From assembly GCA_034670405.1 (NCBI GenBank), contig JAXDDX010000034.1:1847501-1911500 (forward strand): a DNA stretch of 64,000 bases. The letters are read 5' to 3'. Shown here piece after piece: positions 62,286 to 64,000 of the stretch. The position numbers and the translations under genes are program-made. This stretch comes from Hoplostethus atlanticus. Taxonomy: Eukaryota; Chordata; Actinopteri; Trachichthyiformes; Trachichthyidae. Below the pieces are notes generated by a model, which did not search any database, had not been told where the DNA came from, and worked only from the letters and a program-made list of their open reading frames with translations. Positions within the stretch are counted from its first letter, which is position 1. Every line of letters starts with the position of its first letter.

Positions 62286-62925
62286 TGCTCAGAGTGAGTG
62301 AATGGGACGCGCTGTCGGACTGCATCTGAAGTACTCCGCCCCAAAAGAGGGACCGCGCCGCTCCTGACCTGCTACTGAAGAACAATACTTGATCCCACCA
62401 ATGCGGTGCTCTCCCCCCGGGGGAGGAATTACTTCCTGAGCAATAGGTGAACCCCTCAGTAAAGAGCAACGGTGGACCATGTGATGCTTGACCTTCACTG
62501 AGCGCTCAGGTATACCCTCCAGAAGATGTCAAACCTGATCTGAAGCCGCTCTCGAGAGGATCGCTCAGCTCAAACCGTCCATTCAGCTTTTCATGTCTTT
62601 GCTAATACTCGCCGTGGGCCGCGGAGGGTACTTACACGTCCTGGATCTTCATTGACTGAGGAATACCAGACTTCTCACCATGGATTTGAAAGCCATTCTC
62701 TCTCTACTCTAGAGCAGCTGTGAGAGGGACCAGAAGGGGGGTGGGGGGGTGGGTTTGGCGATTGGATCGGACATTGGAAGTTGGAGGATTAGCTAGCGAG
62801 CTGCTAACCCATGGTGGATCTGCTGTGAGCGGGACAACGGACTCAGCGGTGGAGGATGTCAGCAGAGGCCGAGCTCCAGCCAGGTGTCAAAACCAGCCAG
62901 AGAAAGGAGTCTAGGAGGATCAAAG
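62286..62925 (+). other. candidate 5' exon of an unidentified downstream gene
   Basis: The segment is bounded by a good acceptor (ctccttgccttgcag, 62285) and a good donor (ATCAAAG|gtacat, 62926). It contains short ATG frames at 62593-62655 (20 codons), 62680-62712 (10 codons, strong context CACCATGG) and 62811-62828 (5 codons), as in leaders under translational control. A last ATG at 62856 is open to the donor. No transcript evidence is available to me; the alternative is chance splice-like sites. Confidence 0.35.
62856..62925 (+). CDS. possible first coding segment, unknown protein (partial)
   Basis: ATG with A at -3 opens 23 codons (MSAEAELQPGVKTSQ, then RKESRRIK) that run in phase 1 into the donor at 62926. 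The composition is hydrophilic and basic at the end, with no recognisable domain. The rest of the protein would lie beyond the window, because no continuing exon is evident before 64000. Confidence 0.25.
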
Positions 62926-64000
62926 GTACATTCATATCAGTCACAGTACCAAAGTCCCTCTTCTCTGCAACTGTACTGCATTAGTACTGCCTCTTTTTCC
63001 AAACAAGGCTGGGATTGGGGTGCATGTAAAGGATAAGGCTGATGTGATGTCTACAACTGTATACACACACACACACACATACATACACACACATAATTAC
63101 AGTTTCATGGACGTATATAGCAACATAGGAAAAGGCCTGATGCATTATGTACTATATTCTTACACAATCCACAGCCAGAATCGAGGGCAAAAAGGAAGTC
63201 AGGGCAAAATGGTAAGACGGCAGGGCACGCTCCCTCTGCATGTGTGGCAGACGGTGAACATAGCGGTGAGTCATGTTCGGATGGACGTAAATATCGCTGG
63301 ACCGCCTGGAGAGGAGCTCCATCCCGGTCGAAGCCAGCCCGAGAGGCACCCCTGTCTCATCCCAGGGATCCAGATGTAGTAACAGCTATTCCATGTAGCC
63401 CCAGGGTTTGGTAGTGCCGTGATTTAGGTGTCACGGACGGGGTAATTCACACCCTGTCGCCTTGATGAACAGCATAAGTGATGTAATAGGCTGAGGCAAA
63501 CTCAGAACGCTCACCGGGAGATTGAAATGGGATTGAATTGGCTGAGAGGGAGAAAAAAAGGGAGCGATAGAGGTAGAAAGAGTGAGAGTGAGTCAGAGGG
63601 AGTGAGCAAGAAAAGGATGCTCTCCCCCCCACCCCCCACCCCTTTTTTTTCCCCTCCCCTCTTCATTTCTCCATCCATGAATAAAGCCAATCCAGCAGTC
63701 CAGTAAATCTGGCTTCTGCAGGCCGGCTGTAACGAGGCCACGGGGCCAGGTCCTCTGTGGCTGTTCCACCGGCTCCGTCGGCTCGCTCAGATAAATGACT
63801 GGGCTGGAGGAGGGCCCATCGATTTGAGTTAAGTGGAGGAGGAGGGAGAGGAGAGCGAGGGGGGGGAGGGGGTTGGGTTTATTACACACACGGCCATGCG
63901 ACTCACCGGAGGGGACTATCAGCGCAGGCTATCAGACTTCACCATGTTAATCACATGTGCTGCGGGGACGGTCGTCGCAATCACCAAAGATGCTATTTAG
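62926..64000. other. no gene recognised; possible intron
   Basis: Contains a short CA/CATA repeat at 63062-63092 and C-rich and G-rich runs near 63625-63655 and 63860-63870. If the exon at 62286-62925 is real, this would be its first downstream intron. Confidence 0.3.

Overview
The window is vertebrate nuclear DNA, almost certainly from a ray-finned (teleost) fish; the species cannot be fixed from the sequence alone. The reasons are: a spliced gene with short GT-AG introns; remnants of L2-like LINE, V-SINE-like, Tc1-like and hAT-like elements of kinds common in fish; and very many dinucleotide microsatellites. There is no sign of prokaryotic or organellar DNA.

Region 1 (1 to about 15.05 kb, + strand) holds one complete gene, which I identify as suco (SUN domain-containing ossification factor, also called Opt or C1orf9; relative of yeast SLP1). 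I traced 24 coding exons whose splice phases agree, except around exon 4. The predicted protein is about 1,329 residues. In order it has an N-terminal signal/anchor, an acidic low-complexity region, a SUN domain (exons 8-14), a long Pro/Glu-rich linker (mostly exon 18), a coiled-coil-like segment, one transmembrane helix (exon 21) and a basic cytosolic tail. Notable points are a probable 1-base frameshift in exon 4, one well supported GC-AG intron (intron 22) and a weaker candidate (intron 4), a 21-nt microexon in the SUN domain, and a short uORF whose stop overlaps the main start codons. Intron 11 carries an inverted-repeat element of about 580 bp; intron 13 carries a Tc1-like end and a CTCF-like site.

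Region 2 (about 15.05 to 62.28 kb) is a long stretch in which I could not support any protein-coding exon. It contains diverged local duplications just past suco, a V-SINE-like element, an L2-like LINE remnant that seems to carry a nested insertion, an hAT-like MITE with probable target-site duplications, two copies of a CACTGC-ended MITE family, a Tc1-like end, two copies of a dispersed repeat I do not recognise, dozens of microsatellites and poly-G/poly-C tracts, and two short near-perfect hairpins. Parts of it have the AT-rich, homeodomain-site-rich look of regulatory DNA, but that is inference only.

Region 3 (62.28 to 64.0 kb) has one candidate exon (62286-62925) bounded by good splice sites. 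It has several tiny uORFs and a possible start codon that opens 23 codons up to the donor. It may be a 5' exon of the next gene on the + strand; the product is not recognised.

I found no convincing novel multi-gene system. The best leads are the unrecognised dispersed repeat pair, the inverted-repeat element in suco intron 11, the 21-bp hairpin near 24.7 kb, and the exon 4 anomaly.
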